From Micavibrio sp964400125 (GTDB lineage: Bacteria > Pseudomonadota > Alphaproteobacteria > Micavibrionales > Micavibrionaceae): a stretch of DNA of 64,000 nucleotides. The position numbers and the translations under genes were made by a program. A model generated the notes under the pieces. That model was not told the DNA's origin and did not search any database. It saw nothing but the letters and a program-made list of their open reading frames with translations. Shown here one piece after another: positions 38,418-46,218 of the stretch (position 1 is its first letter; every line of letters starts with the position of its first letter). The stretch spans positions 1 to 64,000 of the forward strand of contig CAYNSR010000005.1 in NCBI GenBank assembly GCA_964400125.1, in the 5' to 3' direction.

Positions 38418-41400
38418 AGTTTTCCTCCATTTTGGGTTTTGAGACCAGTTTGTAGAGCGCAGGCAAAACGATGAGCGTTAGCAGCGTGGCGGTAATCAGT
38501 CCGCCGATTACAACGGTCGCCAGCGGCTTTTGCACTTCAGCTCCCGTGCCTGTGGCCAAGGCCATCGGCACGAAGCCAAGCGAAGCCACCAATGCAGTCA
38601 TAAGAACAGGTCGCAGGCGAGTGAGCGCACCTTCTACAATCGCTTCCCGTGTCTGCATCCCTTGTTTCACGAGATCGTTAATATAGGTGATCATGACAAG
38701 GCCGTTCAGCACGGCGATACCGGAGAGCGCGATAAAGCCCACCGCAGCAGGGATCGAGAACGGCATGTCACGCAGAAACAGGGTAAGAATGCCGCCGGAA
38801 ATCGCCAGCGGTACGCCGCTGAACACCAGTAACGCCTGTTTCGCAGACCCCAATGCCGTAAACAGCATCATGAAGATTAGAAAAAAGCAGGCTGGCACAA
38901 CGATCATCAAGCGGCTTTGTGCGGCCTGAAGATTCTCAAACTGACCGCCCCAATCCAGCCACAGGCCGGGTGGTATTTTTGTTTGTTGGTCGAGCTTAGT
39001 CTGAGCTTCCATAACGAACGAGCCAATATCCCGGCCCCGCACGTTGGCTTGTACAACCACGCGCCGCTTGCCGTTTTCACGGCTGATCTGATTTGGCCCT
39101 TCGGATAGACGGAAAGTCGCCACTTCCTTCAAAGGCACGAACGCACCGCTTTCGCCGTCTTCATGCGGCACGGGAACGGGGAGATTTTCGAGGGCGGGAA
39201 TATCCTGCCGTACCGAATCTGACAGACGCACCACGATAGGGAAGCGCCTGTCGCCCTCGAACACCAGTCCAGCCTCTTTGCCGCCGACCGCCGCCGATAC
39301 AAGATCGAGAATATCACCGACATTCAGGCCATAGCGGGCAATCGCTTCCTTGTTCAGATCAATGTCGAGCATGGGCAAGCCCGTGGTCTGCTCAACTTTG
39401 ACATCCGCCGCACCGTCAATGCTACGAAGAACACTAGCGATCTTATTGGCCGTATCAGTCATGGTTTCAAATTCATCGCCATAGACTTTCACCGCGACAT
39501 CGCTACGGACGCCGGAGATCAGTTCGTTAAAGCGCATCTGGATCGGCTGGGTGTATTCATAGTTATTCCCCGGCACCTGTCCGACCGCCTTGGCCAGCTT
39601 TTCGATGAAATCTGGTTTATCCATCGACTGATCCGGCCATTCATCATGCGGTTTGAGAATGACAAACGTATCGGAGACGTTGGGGGGCATCGGATCAGCC
39701 GCCATTTCTGCCGTACCCGTTTTGGAATAGACGAATGCGACCTCCGGCAAGACGCTAATTGCTTTTTCGACCTGCAACTGCATCGCCGTCGATTCTGAAA
39801 TCCCCGCGCTGGGAATCCGCATGGCATGCATGGCGATGTCTTTTTCATCGAGAGAGGGAATGAATTCCTGACCCAGACGGCTTCCCACAAACAGGGAAAA
39901 GACGAAGAAGATCACAGCAGCCATCACAACAATTTTAGGCTTATCAAGCGACCAGTTCAGCATCGGCGCATAACCGGACTTTGCCTTACGCATGATCCGG
40001 CTTTCTTTCTCCTCAACCTTGCCCGTGATGCACATGGCGATCATGGCCGGAACGAAGGTAATCGAAAGGACAAACGCCGCGATCAGGGCGATAATAACCG
40101 TCATGGCCATCGGCTCGAACATTTTCCCCTCAACACCCGTAAAGGTCAGAAGCGGCAGATAGACCGTGATGATAATCATCTGCCCGAAGACTGCGGGCTG
40201 GATCATCTGGCGGCTGGCTTCGATGACTTCCTGCATACGTTCCTGCAAATTCAGCAAGCGGCCTTCATGATGTTGCCGTTCGGCCAGACGGCGCAGACAG
40301 TTTTCCGTGATAATCACAGCGCCGTCCACGATCAGACCAAAATCCAGAGCGCCCATGCTCATAAGGTTTGCGCTGATACCCGCCTTCAACATGCCCGTAG
40401 CGGTGAGCATCATGGTGATCGGAATGACGAGGGCGGTAATGAGGGCTGCGCGGATATTGCCGAGCAGCACGAACAGAATCACGACGACCAGCAACGCGCC
40501 TTCACCAAGATTTTTCTGCACTGTATGGATCGTGGCATTAACCAGCTTTGTCCGGTTCAAAACCGTCTTGGCTTTTATGCCCTCCGGCAGAGATTTGTTG
40601 ATCTCCGTCAGTTTCATATCGACAGCGTTTGAAACAATGCGGCTGTTTTCTCCTTTCAGCATCATCGCCGTGCCGACCACGACTTCATGGCCGTTTTCGC
40701 TAGCACTGCCCGTGCGAAGCTCTTTCCCCAAACCGACTGTTGCCACGTCTTTCACATAGAGCGGAATGCCGCCACGGGTGGACAATACGACATTGGCAAT
40801 CTGATCGACCGTCTCCAGTCGTCCGTCAGCACGAACGACATAGGATTCGCCTTTTTGTTCTAAAAATCCTGCTCCAGTGCTGGCGTTATTACGCTCAAGA
40901 GCTTCAATAACGTCAGAGAATGTCAAGCCGACAGCGGCCAGTTTCTGCGGATCGGGCTGCACATGGTATTGCTGGGCATATCCACCAATGGCATCGACTT
41001 CGGCAACACCTTTGACTGTTTTAAGCTGTGGCCTGATAATCCAGTCCTGCACCGTGCGGAGATACATGGCTTTCTCAAAATCCGACTTTAGAACACGGCC
41101 CTCCGGCGTGGTGTATTCGGCTTCAGGATTTTCGTATTCGACCGTCCACATATAAATCTCGCCAAGGCCCGTGGAGATCGCGCCCATGCGCGGCTCCGCG
41201 CCCTCTGGCAAGTCTTCTTTGGCCTGAGCCAGCCGTTCATTGACCTGAGAACGGGCGAAATAAAGATCGACATTATCCTCGAAAATCACTGTCACCTGGG
41301 CGAAGCCATTGCGCGAGATCGAGCGCGTATAGACCAGCCCCGGTATCCCAGCCATTGCAGTTTCAATCGGGTAAGTGACCTGTTTTTCAACCTCGAACGG

Positions 41401-41571
41401 GGAAAGCGAAGGCACTTCCACGTTAATCGCCACCTGATTATTAGTGATGTCGGGAACAGCATCAATGGGCAGCTTGGTCAGAGAATACATCCCATATGCC
41501 GCCAGCACCGCTGTAACCATCACGACCAGAAGCCGGTGAGCGATGGAGAAATTGAGGATTTTTTCAATCAT
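38404..41571 (-). CDS. czcA: heavy-metal RND efflux pump, CzcA type
   Basis: 1055 residues, full length for an RND pump. It exports divalent metals using proton motive force. Transmembrane helix 4 carries DFGLIVDGAVIITEN, matching the HME1 (CzcA) pattern with the two aspartates and the glutamate in correct spacing. That predicts Zn/Co/Cd rather than the Cu/Ag specificity of CusA. N-terminal EKQVTYPIETAMAG and the large porter loops are typical. It lies between czcB and the His-rich gene. Confidence 0.94.
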   Translation of the reverse strand: MIEKILNFSIAHRLLVVMVTAVLAAYGMYSLTKLPIDAVPDITNNQVAINVEVPSLSPFEVEKQVTYPIETAMAGIPGLVYTRSISRNGFAQVTVIFEDNVDLYFARSQVNERLAQAKEDLPEGAEPRMGAISTGLGEIYMWTVEYENPEAEYTTPEGRVLKSDFEKAMYLRTVQDWIIRPQLKTVKGVAEVDAIGGYAQQYHVQPDPQKLAAVGLTFSDVIEALERNNASTGAGFLEQKGESYVVRADGRLETVDQIANVVLSTRGGIPLYVKDVATVGLGKELRTGSASENGHEVVVGTAMMLKGENSRIVSNAVDMKLTEINKSLPEGIKAKTVLNRTKLVNATIHTVQKNLGEGALLVVVILFVLLGNIRAALITALVIPITMMLTATGMLKAGISANLMSMGALDFGLIVDGAVIITENCLRRLAERQHHEGRLLNLQERMQEVIEASRQMIQPAVFGQMIIITVYLPLLTFTGVEGKMFEPMAMTVIIALIAAFVLSITFVPAMIAMCITGKVEEKESRIMRKAKSGYAPMLNWSLDKPKIVVMAAVIFFVFSLFVGSRLGQEFIPSLDEKDIAMHAMRIPSAGISESTAMQLQVEKAISVLPEVAFVYSKTGTAEMAADPMPPNVSDTFVILKPHDEWPDQSMDKPDFIEKLAKAVGQVPGNNYEYTQPIQMRFNELISGVRSDVAVKVYGDEFETMTDTANKIASVLRSIDGAADVKVEQTTGLPMLDIDLNKEAIARYGLNVGDILDLVSAAVGGKEAGLVFEGDRRFPIVVRLSDSVRQDIPALENLPVPVPHEDGESGAFVPLKEVATFRLSEGPNQISRENGKRRVVVQANVRGRDIGSFVMEAQTKLDQQTKIPPGLWLDWGGQFENLQAAQSRLMIVVPACFFLIFMMLFTALGSAKQALLVFSGVPLAISGGILTLFLRDMPFSIPAAVGFIALSGIAVLNGLVMITYINDLVKQGMQTREAIVEGALTRLRPVLMTALVASLGFVPMALATGTGAEVQKPLATVVIGGLITATLLTLIVLPALYKLVSKPKMEENYETI

Positions 41572-41598
41572 GGTCTTATGCTTTCTTAATAGTCGCTC

Positions 41599-42888
41599 TT
41601 AATGTTCATGTTCGGCTTCTGATTTTCCAAGCTCGGCTTTGAGCGTGAAGGTGCTGCTGACCGCTACAGGCTCTCCGAAGGCCACTCCGGAAACGATTTC
41701 GATATGACGGCTGTCTTCACGGCCCGTCATGACATCGCGCTTTTCAAAGCCCTTATCATTGCGGACGAACAGGACGGGCTTGCCTTCAATCGTTTGCACG
41801 GCATCTTTGGGGACGATCAGATCGATGTCCTGCGCGGATGTCGCAATGGCGGCGGTTGCGAATTCGCCGGGTCGCCATTTACCATCCGCATTTTCCAGCT
41901 CGATAATCGCCTTGGCTGCGCGGGTTTCAGGATCAATGGCGGGGCTGACAAAAATCAGCTTGCCTTCAGTTTTTCCACCGCTGCCCGTGACATTGGCCAT
42001 CTGGCCTTCCTTGACGAAAGGCAGGTCGCCGGGGGCAATCGCGGTTTCCACCCAGACCACGCTTAAATCCGCAACGGCGTAGGCGGAATGCGTGGCATCA
42101 ACATATTCACCCAGCGTCAGTTCGCGGGCGATGATCCTCCCCGGCAGGGGAGAGCGCAATTCATGAAAACGAAGACGGTCTGCGGAACCTGCGCTTTCAT
42201 AGGTTTTGATCATCTCCTCGTCATGGCCGAGCGCCTGTAATTTCTGGCGCGTCAGATCAAGTCTGATTTTGGCTTCCTGATGGGCGTTTTTGGCGCTCAG
42301 GTAATCCTGCTCCGCCGTGATTTTTTTCTCCCACAAGCCTTTCTCGCGGTTGAACGTGGTACGGGCGAGTTCCTCGGCGCGTTTGGCAGCAAGATAATCA
42401 GCCACAGCCTCTGCCATCTCACGGCTTTCGATCAGGGCCAGCACTTCACCTTTTTCAACTGTATCGCCAAGATTTTTTTTGGCTTCCGTTACCGTGCCTC
42501 CAACTTTGGGAACGATCTGCGCCATGCGGTCGGCAGCCGCCACGATCTTTCCGGGGACGGATACCTCCCGCGCCAGCTTGCCAGGGCCAACAGCTGCAAC
42601 TTTGATACCCGCTGCGCTGATCTGCTCTGCGCTTAAGACAATCACGCCTTCGGCATGCTCTCCGCCAGCTTCTTCACCGCCATGACCATGCTCGTCTTCA
42701 TGACCGTGGCCGTGCTGTTCTTCTTTGCCCTCATCATGCTTTTCTTCACCTTCTTCGTGGCCATGACTATCGCCATGCCCCTCAGCGGCGTGGCTCGGTG
42801 GCGTGAAATAATTCCACGCAAATGCGCCGGAAAGCCCGATAACCGCAACCCCGGTTAGAAGAAGGGTTTTAATTTTTGACCGTTTCAT
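41599..42888 (-). CDS. czcB: membrane-fusion protein, CzcB type, with His-rich segment
   Basis: 429 residues from ATG 42888, chosen because AAGGAAG lies six bases upstream; the frame extends eight codons further. After a signal-anchor (LLLTGVAVIGLSGAFAW) comes a His/Glu-rich run of about 50 residues with many HGH and HEH motifs. The periplasmic adaptor follows: beta-barrel, lipoyl and helical hairpin parts (VPGKIVAAADRMAQIVPKVGG, VEKGEVLALIESREMAEA). The His-rich stretch probably binds metal. The start overlaps the czcC end by 20 bases. Confidence 0.92.
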   Translation of the reverse strand: MKRSKIKTLLLTGVAVIGLSGAFAWNYFTPPSHAAEGHGDSHGHEEGEEKHDEGKEEQHGHGHEDEHGHGGEEAGGEHAEGVIVLSAEQISAAGIKVAAVGPGKLAREVSVPGKIVAAADRMAQIVPKVGGTVTEAKKNLGDTVEKGEVLALIESREMAEAVADYLAAKRAEELARTTFNREKGLWEKKITAEQDYLSAKNAHQEAKIRLDLTRQKLQALGHDEEMIKTYESAGSADRLRFHELRSPLPGRIIARELTLGEYVDATHSAYAVADLSVVWVETAIAPGDLPFVKEGQMANVTGSGGKTEGKLIFVSPAIDPETRAAKAIIELENADGKWRPGEFATAAIATSAQDIDLIVPKDAVQTIEGKPVLFVRNDKGFEKRDVMTGREDSRHIEIVSGVAFGEPVAVSSTFTLKAELGKSEAEHEH

Positions 42889-44209
42889 TTTTTGCTTCCT
42901 TTTTAATATCATGTTGTTCGGTATGGATTGCTGTTATGCGCTCAATCGCGGCGCGTTGACGGTGATAATCAAGTACCGCTTCGTTGAATTGCTTCCGCGC
43001 ATCGAATAATGTCCGCTGTGCGTCCAGCACTTCCAGATATCCGAATTTTCCTGCATCATATCCTTGGCGGGCGAAGCTGAACGCTTCTTCCGCACCAGGC
43101 AAAACAGCCGTTTTCAATGCACTGGCTTCTCCATATGCGCTTGTGAAATCGCCGTAGATGGCGATGAGTTGCGTATCAAGTGAAAGCTGCGCCCCCCGCT
43201 GGTCAAGCATGGCGGCATTCAGATCATGGCCTGCGCGTTCAACGCCAGCGCGATTCAAATTAAACACAGGGAATGGAATAGAAACTCCCGCTACAAAAGC
43301 CTGACTGTCATCTTCCCTGAAATCCCGTACGCCAAAATTGAATGTAGGATCAGGAACGACATTTGCTTTTTCCAGAGACAGTCCAGCCCTTGCCTGATTC
43401 ACATCGGCATCAAGGCTTTTAACATCGGGGGTTTGAGGTAAACGGGTACGATAAGATTCCAACGGCTCCGGCTCGCTCAAAGACGGAAGGCTGTCCATTG
43501 CGACCGTAAAATCACCCGTATCACCACCCATCAGGGAGGATAGCGCCTGCTTTTTCGCTGTGAAGTTACGACGGGCGCGTTCAAGGGCGATATTGCTGGC
43601 AGAAAGCTCGATCTCCGCTTTGTTTTTCTGGATCGGCGGCTCTTTCCCAGCCTGCACCTTAGCTGCAACACTGTCGCGTACCTCCGTGGCCAGATTGCGC
43701 TCTTCCTCTAAAATAGAGACCTCCTGCTGCGCCGCTGCAAGCTCGGCATAGGCAGTCGTCACATCGCGGATCAGATCAAGACGCGCCGTATCGCGGGCAT
43801 AATGAATTTTTGTTTTTTCGGCATCGGCAACACGCACACGGTTTCCACGTTTACCGGGAAGCTCGATCAATTGTGAAACACCATATGTTACTTCCGCGCT
43901 ATCCAGCCCGTCATATGGGCCATCGCCGTAGATATTCTCCGCTTCTACCGATAGTTCAGGGTTTGGTAAAGCCCCAGCCTGCGACCGACTGGCGGTGGCG
44001 GCATCTGCCCGCGCAGAAGATGCGCCCAGAACGGGGGATTTTTCCAACGCCCACGCGATAGCCTGATCCAGCACAAGGGCGGCAGGCGTTGCAGGTTTTT
44101 CTATTGAAGGAGGCGTAACGGCCTGCTCCTGCGCGGCGGCAGGAAATGCCAGAAATAGTGCCAGCGCGATGATTGAGGAACAAATAGTCCCCGATAGACT
44201 CGTAGTCAT
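42869..44209 (-). CDS. czcC: outer-membrane factor, CzcC type
   Basis: 446 residues. Signal peptide ends FPAAAQ. Two outer-membrane-efflux repeats are present (LDQAIAWALEKSPVLGASSARADAA; RVADAEKTKIHYARDTARLDL). It forms the outer-membrane channel for the CzcA/CzcB pump. It is distinct from the chromosomal TolC at 32176-33663. The C-terminal tail overlaps the czcB start. Confidence 0.9.
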   Translation of the reverse strand: MTTSLSGTICSSIIALALFLAFPAAAQEQAVTPPSIEKPATPAALVLDQAIAWALEKSPVLGASSARADAATASRSQAGALPNPELSVEAENIYGDGPYDGLDSAEVTYGVSQLIELPGKRGNRVRVADAEKTKIHYARDTARLDLIRDVTTAYAELAAAQQEVSILEEERNLATEVRDSVAAKVQAGKEPPIQKNKAEIELSASNIALERARRNFTAKKQALSSLMGGDTGDFTVAMDSLPSLSEPEPLESYRTRLPQTPDVKSLDADVNQARAGLSLEKANVVPDPTFNFGVRDFREDDSQAFVAGVSIPFPVFNLNRAGVERAGHDLNAAMLDQRGAQLSLDTQLIAIYGDFTSAYGEASALKTAVLPGAEEAFSFARQGYDAGKFGYLEVLDAQRTLFDARKQFNEAVLDYHRQRAAIERITAIHTEQHDIKKEAKNETVKN

Positions 44210-44237
44210 AAGAATATTCCTTGTTTGATTGAAAATG

Positions 44238-44278
44238 CGTAACGCAGTTCAAGCCGCTTCAATCGAAGCGGCGTTACG
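44238..44278. promoter_or_regulatory. strong hairpin between czcI-like gene and czcC
   Basis: GCCGCTTC-AATC-GAAGCGGC forms a perfect 8-bp stem (44253-44272) inside an outer pairing CGTAAC/GTTACG. There is no T-run on either side. It may be an mRNA-stability or processing element that sets different levels of czcI and czcCBA. Confidence 0.6.
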
Positions 44279-44311
44279 GATTTCAAGCCAGAGGCTTAAA
44301 CTCCGCTTAAA

Positions 44312-44680
44312 TCAAACGAGGGATCTTGGGGGGCGAAGCATTGAAGCGATGAAATCGCTGTTATGACTTTCTTCTAGGGATGGTGACAAACGCGAAGCCT
44401 CCGGCTCAGGTAAGCCAAAGTCATAATTTGAAAGGCTCATCGAATGGGACGCACAGCAATGCGTACAATCCAGGCATATTTTATCTGAGTCTTTGTCCTG
44501 ATCCGGGCTTACCTGGTTATCCTGGTGGCTTGCACAATCCGCCATATCAACGCCCTGGTCGGCCATTCCAACTTTCATGGCAGGACTGCACGAATCCGGC
44601 CCAAAAGCATGGGCGGCGGCTGAATAGCCGCTGAAACCGATTGCAAAAATGAGGAGCATAAAAAATACGCGCATAATCAT
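44312..44680 (-). CDS. CzcI-like Cys-rich exported protein
   Basis: 122 residues from ATG 44680 (MIMRVFFMLLIFAIGF); the frame is open ten codons upstream. Signal peptide, then a periplasmic stretch with a metal-binding-looking cluster CLDCTHCCASH and several other cysteines, ending LRPPRSLV. Position at the head of a czcCBA operon, size and composition recall CzcI/DUF2946 proteins, which modulate metal-inducible expression or binding. Homology is not proven here. A hairpin separates it from czcC. Confidence 0.62.
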   Translation of the reverse strand: MIMRVFFMLLIFAIGFSGYSAAAHAFGPDSCSPAMKVGMADQGVDMADCASHQDNQVSPDQDKDSDKICLDCTHCCASHSMSLSNYDFGLPEPEASRLSPSLEESHNSDFIASMLRPPRSLV

Positions 44681-44710
44681 TAATGTAGCATCACACGGAA
44701 AAGTTAACAA

Positions 44711-45077
44711 TCAGGAATGCACATCGATTTTATTATGAATATATAATATTCTGACTGTCCTTTTGGGATTCAAGCAGCGACGCATCTGGCCTATGGCCTC
44801 ATATCCACGCCGAAGTAATAATTTTACCGCCTTGTTTTCAGAGCCTTTTGGCAGCACGGGGGCGTCCTGTCGCTGTGCACGAAAAAGAGACTGAATAGCA
44901 CTCACGGCAGTGAAGCGCTAAGGCATTGCTCGGACTCGCTATTTATCTTGTCCCGTCCAAGGTCGCTTTTTCGCCTCCATTTTTATCACTGAAAATGGCT
45001 CTAGAAATTCAATCAGGATTGTTAATCGCGGCGCGATTCTTTAACGTGGTTATTGGAAGCGGCAAAAAACCGTTTCT
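44711..45077. other. gene-poor gap upstream of the structured leader
   Basis: 367 bases between divergent czcI-like and the membrane-protein gene. A 64-residue minus-strand frame exists but looks random. The likely promoter of the plus-strand gene lies at about 45019-45047 (TTGTTA, then TAACGT), beside a short palindrome AATCGC/GCGATT (45024-45038). Promoters for both directions must lie here. Confidence 0.5.
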
Positions 45078-45249
45078 GGGGCTGATTACCCCTCCGAGAC
45101 GGCCACGACAGCATCTGGCCGTCACCAATGATGCTGCCTCTCGACCTTGTGTCGGGGAGCAGCGGAATAAAATAGCGCCTAGCGTGAATACGCTGGCCGT
45201 TCTCGGACGGTAATCACTCCCCGGCTTTCCAGAGGAATCTGGAAAGCCG
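45078..45249 (+). promoter_or_regulatory. structured 5' leader, riboswitch-like
   Basis: Four consecutive helices close a domain: GGGG/CCCC (45078-45081 with 45219-45222), TGATTACC/GGTAATCA (45083-45090 with 45209-45216), CCGAGA/TCTCGG (45094-45099 with 45201-45206) and CGGCC/GGCCG (45100-45104 with 45195-45199). Inside are three hairpins, at 45109-45136, 45138-45159 and 45181-45194. An alternative GACGGCC/GGCCGTC (45098-45104 with 45117-45123) would break the closing helix. A perfect 12-bp hairpin (45222-45249) follows. ACTCCC (45216-45221) can also pair with GGGAGT of the ribosome-binding site (45263-45268). This is a translational-switch layout; no known class recognised. Confidence 0.6.
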
Positions 45250-45272
45250 TTTCCGCAAGAAAGGGAGTTGAG

Positions 45273-46157
45273 ATGACGGCTGCATCGGTTTTTAAAAAAT
45301 TATCAGGCTTGAATTGGGTCGGCGGAGCATTCCGGCTCTGGCTCGTTCTGACGGTATGTTGGGAAGCATTCGTATTGTTTCATATTTTTACGGGCCAGAA
45401 TGACGGCATCCTGTTTTTGCTTTTTGCGATGCTGTGGCCGGTGCTGTTTCTTGCTTTTGCAGTGGTTTCCATTAAAGCGGTTGCTTGGGTGCTTTTGGGT
45501 TTCAAAGGACGCGATGAAAAAATAGACGGATTCATCCAGAAAATCGATAGCGCCATAACAGCAAAAAATGTGAGCGCCTTTGTTAAAGAAGCTGGTGTCG
45601 CAGTTTTATCGCGCTCTACAAGAATTTTATTCTTCCTAGTTTCAGTTTGCGTTTTGGCCGTTGCAATTATGGTGATCGATCTGGGTGTTTATACGGTGAC
45701 GAATATAATTTCTCCCGAAGCACACGAAAGCGTCTATAAGATCGTGCATGAAAACGATCAAATTCCCGGCGTTTATAAAGTACAGGCTCCCGACGGGAAA
45801 ATTGTGACTTTGCAGGGGCCGGAAAACGCTTCCGAAAACGACATCATTGCGCAGGCAAAAACCCTGTATAAAAACGATGCATCGGGCAGGTATCAAATAT
45901 CGTTTCCGGCAGCCTTCATATTTTCTATCGGTATATTGATGCTGTTTCGGAGAATTATAACAGGCGGGTCAAATACGGCGCTATTCAGGATCGCCGTAGC
46001 GTATTTATTCATACTTGCGTTTGACGCTGCTTTGGCGCGATTTTCTTTGAATCCGTTTTACCCGGAAATCAGTCTGCAAGTGTTGTTCCTCGTCGGTTTG
46101 GTCGGTTTCATCGTTTTAAATCCGCTGAAGAAGGTATTATCGGAAAAAGCCGCCTGA
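45273..46157 (+). CDS. six-segment membrane protein, unknown function
   Basis: 294 residues. Good AAGGGAG ribosome-binding site. Segments near 20-41, 45-75, 118-144, 209-230, 239-259 and 268-287 are hydrophobic. Between the third and fourth is a soluble domain of about 60 residues (VYKVQAPDGKIVTLQGPEN, then DIIAQAKTLYKN). This resembles the small domain seen next to phage-tail or membrane proteins beginning with a GPE-x-A motif, but identity is not established. It is the only gene behind the structured leader at 45078-45249, so the leader probably senses something connected to this protein. Lower GC than neighbours. Confidence 0.65.
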   Translation: MTAASVFKKLSGLNWVGGAFRLWLVLTVCWEAFVLFHIFTGQNDGILFLLFAMLWPVLFLAFAVVSIKAVAWVLLGFKGRDEKIDGFIQKIDSAITAKNVSAFVKEAGVAVLSRSTRILFFLVSVCVLAVAIMVIDLGVYTVTNIISPEAHESVYKIVHENDQIPGVYKVQAPDGKIVTLQGPENASENDIIAQAKTLYKNDASGRYQISFPAAFIFSIGILMLFRRIITGGSNTALFRIAVAYLFILAFDAALARFSLNPFYPEISLQVLFLVGLVGFIVLNPLKKVLSEKAA

Positions 46158-46218
46158 TTCTTATGCTGTGCTTGCAAAAGCACTTTTTTTGAAGGGGCTG
46201 GGCAAAAACCGATAAAAC

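Noticed and set aside
44711..44905. 64-codon minus-strand frame in the gap before the structured leader
   Set aside because: No ribosome-binding site, random-looking composition and no conserved motif.
45078..45249. Retron or msr-msd RNA as an identity for the structured leader
   Set aside because: No reverse transcriptase gene lies nearby; the only downstream gene is a membrane protein.
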